DNA from: Selenihalanaerobacter shriftii
Lineage (GTDB): Bacteria > Bacillota > Halanaerobiia > Halobacteroidales > Acetohalobiaceae
Length of the DNA: 64,000 nucleotides
NCBI RefSeq assembly: GCF_900167185.1
Contig: NZ_FUWM01000018.1
Coordinates: 1 to 64,000 of the forward strand
Reading direction: 5' to 3'
The notes below the pieces were generated by a model. It made no database searches and was not told where the DNA came from. It saw nothing but the letters and a program-made list of their open reading frames with translations. Shown piece by piece: positions 63,574 through 64,000 of this stretch. The translations under genes were made by a program, and so were the position numbers. Numbering within the stretch: the first letter of the stretch is position 1; each line of letters begins with the position of its first letter.

Positions 63574-64000
63574 TCAAATTGCATTCCACCATAGATAGAA
63601 ACCTAATATGAGTAAAATAGTACCGCTAATCTTCTTAATTACTAAATTCAATGACTCAAAACTTTGAACCTTCTTTAAGAAACCTGTAAAAGTACCTGCT
63701 AATAATAATGGTATACTTCTTCCAATAGCATAAACAAACATAAGAATAGCTCCATATAATGGATTACTCTTTACAGCTGCATATGAAAGTAAAGTAGCAG
63801 TAACTGGTGCAGTACAAGGAGAAGCAGTTATTGCAAAAGGAACACCTAATAAAAATGCTCCTAAAACACCTTTATAATTACTTTCTATATTCTTTATTCC
63901 TGGTAATTCAATTGGAACTAAATCTAATAAAACAGTTCCCATTAAAATAGTTATAAGTGCAACAGAGTAATCTATTATTTTATAGTCAGCCAACAGATTA
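63574..64000 (-). CDS. CcdA/DsbD-type membrane reductase, 3' part
   Basis: The last 139-142 residues of a CcdA-like protein; the frame runs open off the right edge. About four helices are visible. The family motif is in VPFAITASPCTAPVTATLL with a functional Cys. The first half with the second active Cys is outside the window. CcdA passes electrons from cytoplasmic thioredoxin to external thiol proteins. It lies upstream of the RND/LolA operon and may be in the same transcript. Confidence 0.82.
   Translation of the reverse strand, partial: NLLADYKIIDYSVALITILMGTVLLDLVPIELPGIKNIESNYKGVLGAFLLGVPFAITASPCTAPVTATLLSYAAVKSNPLYGAILMFVYAIGRSIPLLLAGTFTGFLKKVQSFESLNLVIKKISGTILLILGFYLWWNAI

Noticed and set aside
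1-64000. CRISPR arrays, tRNA and rRNA genes
   Set aside because: I looked for regularly spaced repeats, cloverleaf arms with CCA ends and rRNA landmarks and saw none.

Overview
The window looks like chromosomal DNA of a low-GC, anaerobic, salt-adapted, diderm Firmicute, most likely order Halanaerobiales. The reasons are very AT-rich DNA with strong AGGAGG ribosome sites, Trk potassium uptake, a GerAB-type germination permease and a phosphosulfolactate pair (a spore-former gene set), together with an outer-membrane beta-barrel and a LolA-like protein that only make sense with an outer membrane. Genera such as Orenia, Halobacteroides or Selenihalanaerobacter are possible. No rRNA or tRNA gene is present to settle it. 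Most genes are on the minus strand.

Layout. 1-0.4 kb: the end of an IS30-like element cut by the window edge. 0.4-20 kb: housekeeping genes (family-4 uracil-DNA glycosylase, a decayed FlhB-C-like locus, endonuclease III, thymidine kinase, GerAB-like permease, FixC/FixX, phosphosulfolactate synthase/phosphatase, tRNA 2-selenouridine synthase, tungstate importer TupABC with a ModE regulator and two palindromic operators, PgsA, acylphosphatase). 20-34.5 kb: TrkH/TrkA, two PLP aminotransferases including aspartate 4-decarboxylase, a split ThrE-type exporter, an ABC-2 exporter and small proteins. 34.8-38.6 kb: a diguanylate cyclase/phosphodiesterase beside a chemoreceptor preceded by a cyclic-di-GMP-I riboswitch.

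38.8-56.6 kb is an anaerobic respiration island. It has a molybdate/tungstate importer and cofactor operon (modABC-moaA-moaC-MOSC-moeA) behind a riboswitch-like leader, ending in a broken tatC. Upstream lies an ArrA-like Tat-exported molybdoenzyme operon (catalytic subunit, four-cluster Fe-S subunit, TorD chaperone, polyferredoxin, TatA). Upstream of that is a tightly coupled sensory operon (cysteine desulfurase-like enzyme, Fe-S protein, small membrane protein, PhnD-type binding protein, histidine kinase, NarL-type regulator). Arsenate is the best-supported substrate; selenate remains possible.

56.7-64 kb: an arsenic-type ArsR with an ELCVCD motif, an ArsP/YraQ-type permease, a small thioredoxin, a LolA-like/beta-barrel/RND operon and a partial CcdA. 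A 45-nt element with 3 mismatches lies before both the permease and the LolA/RND operon. The arsR promoter and the promoter before the LolA operon also share the same -35/17/-10/operator design. Together these suggest one arsenic-responsive regulon that includes a new envelope-spanning transport system.

Other notable points: three genes whose only plausible start is ATT, a Cys-to-Asp change in an Fe-S motif of the respiratory subunit, and a perfect TGTGA-N6-TCACA palindrome upstream of the riboswitch-chemoreceptor unit.
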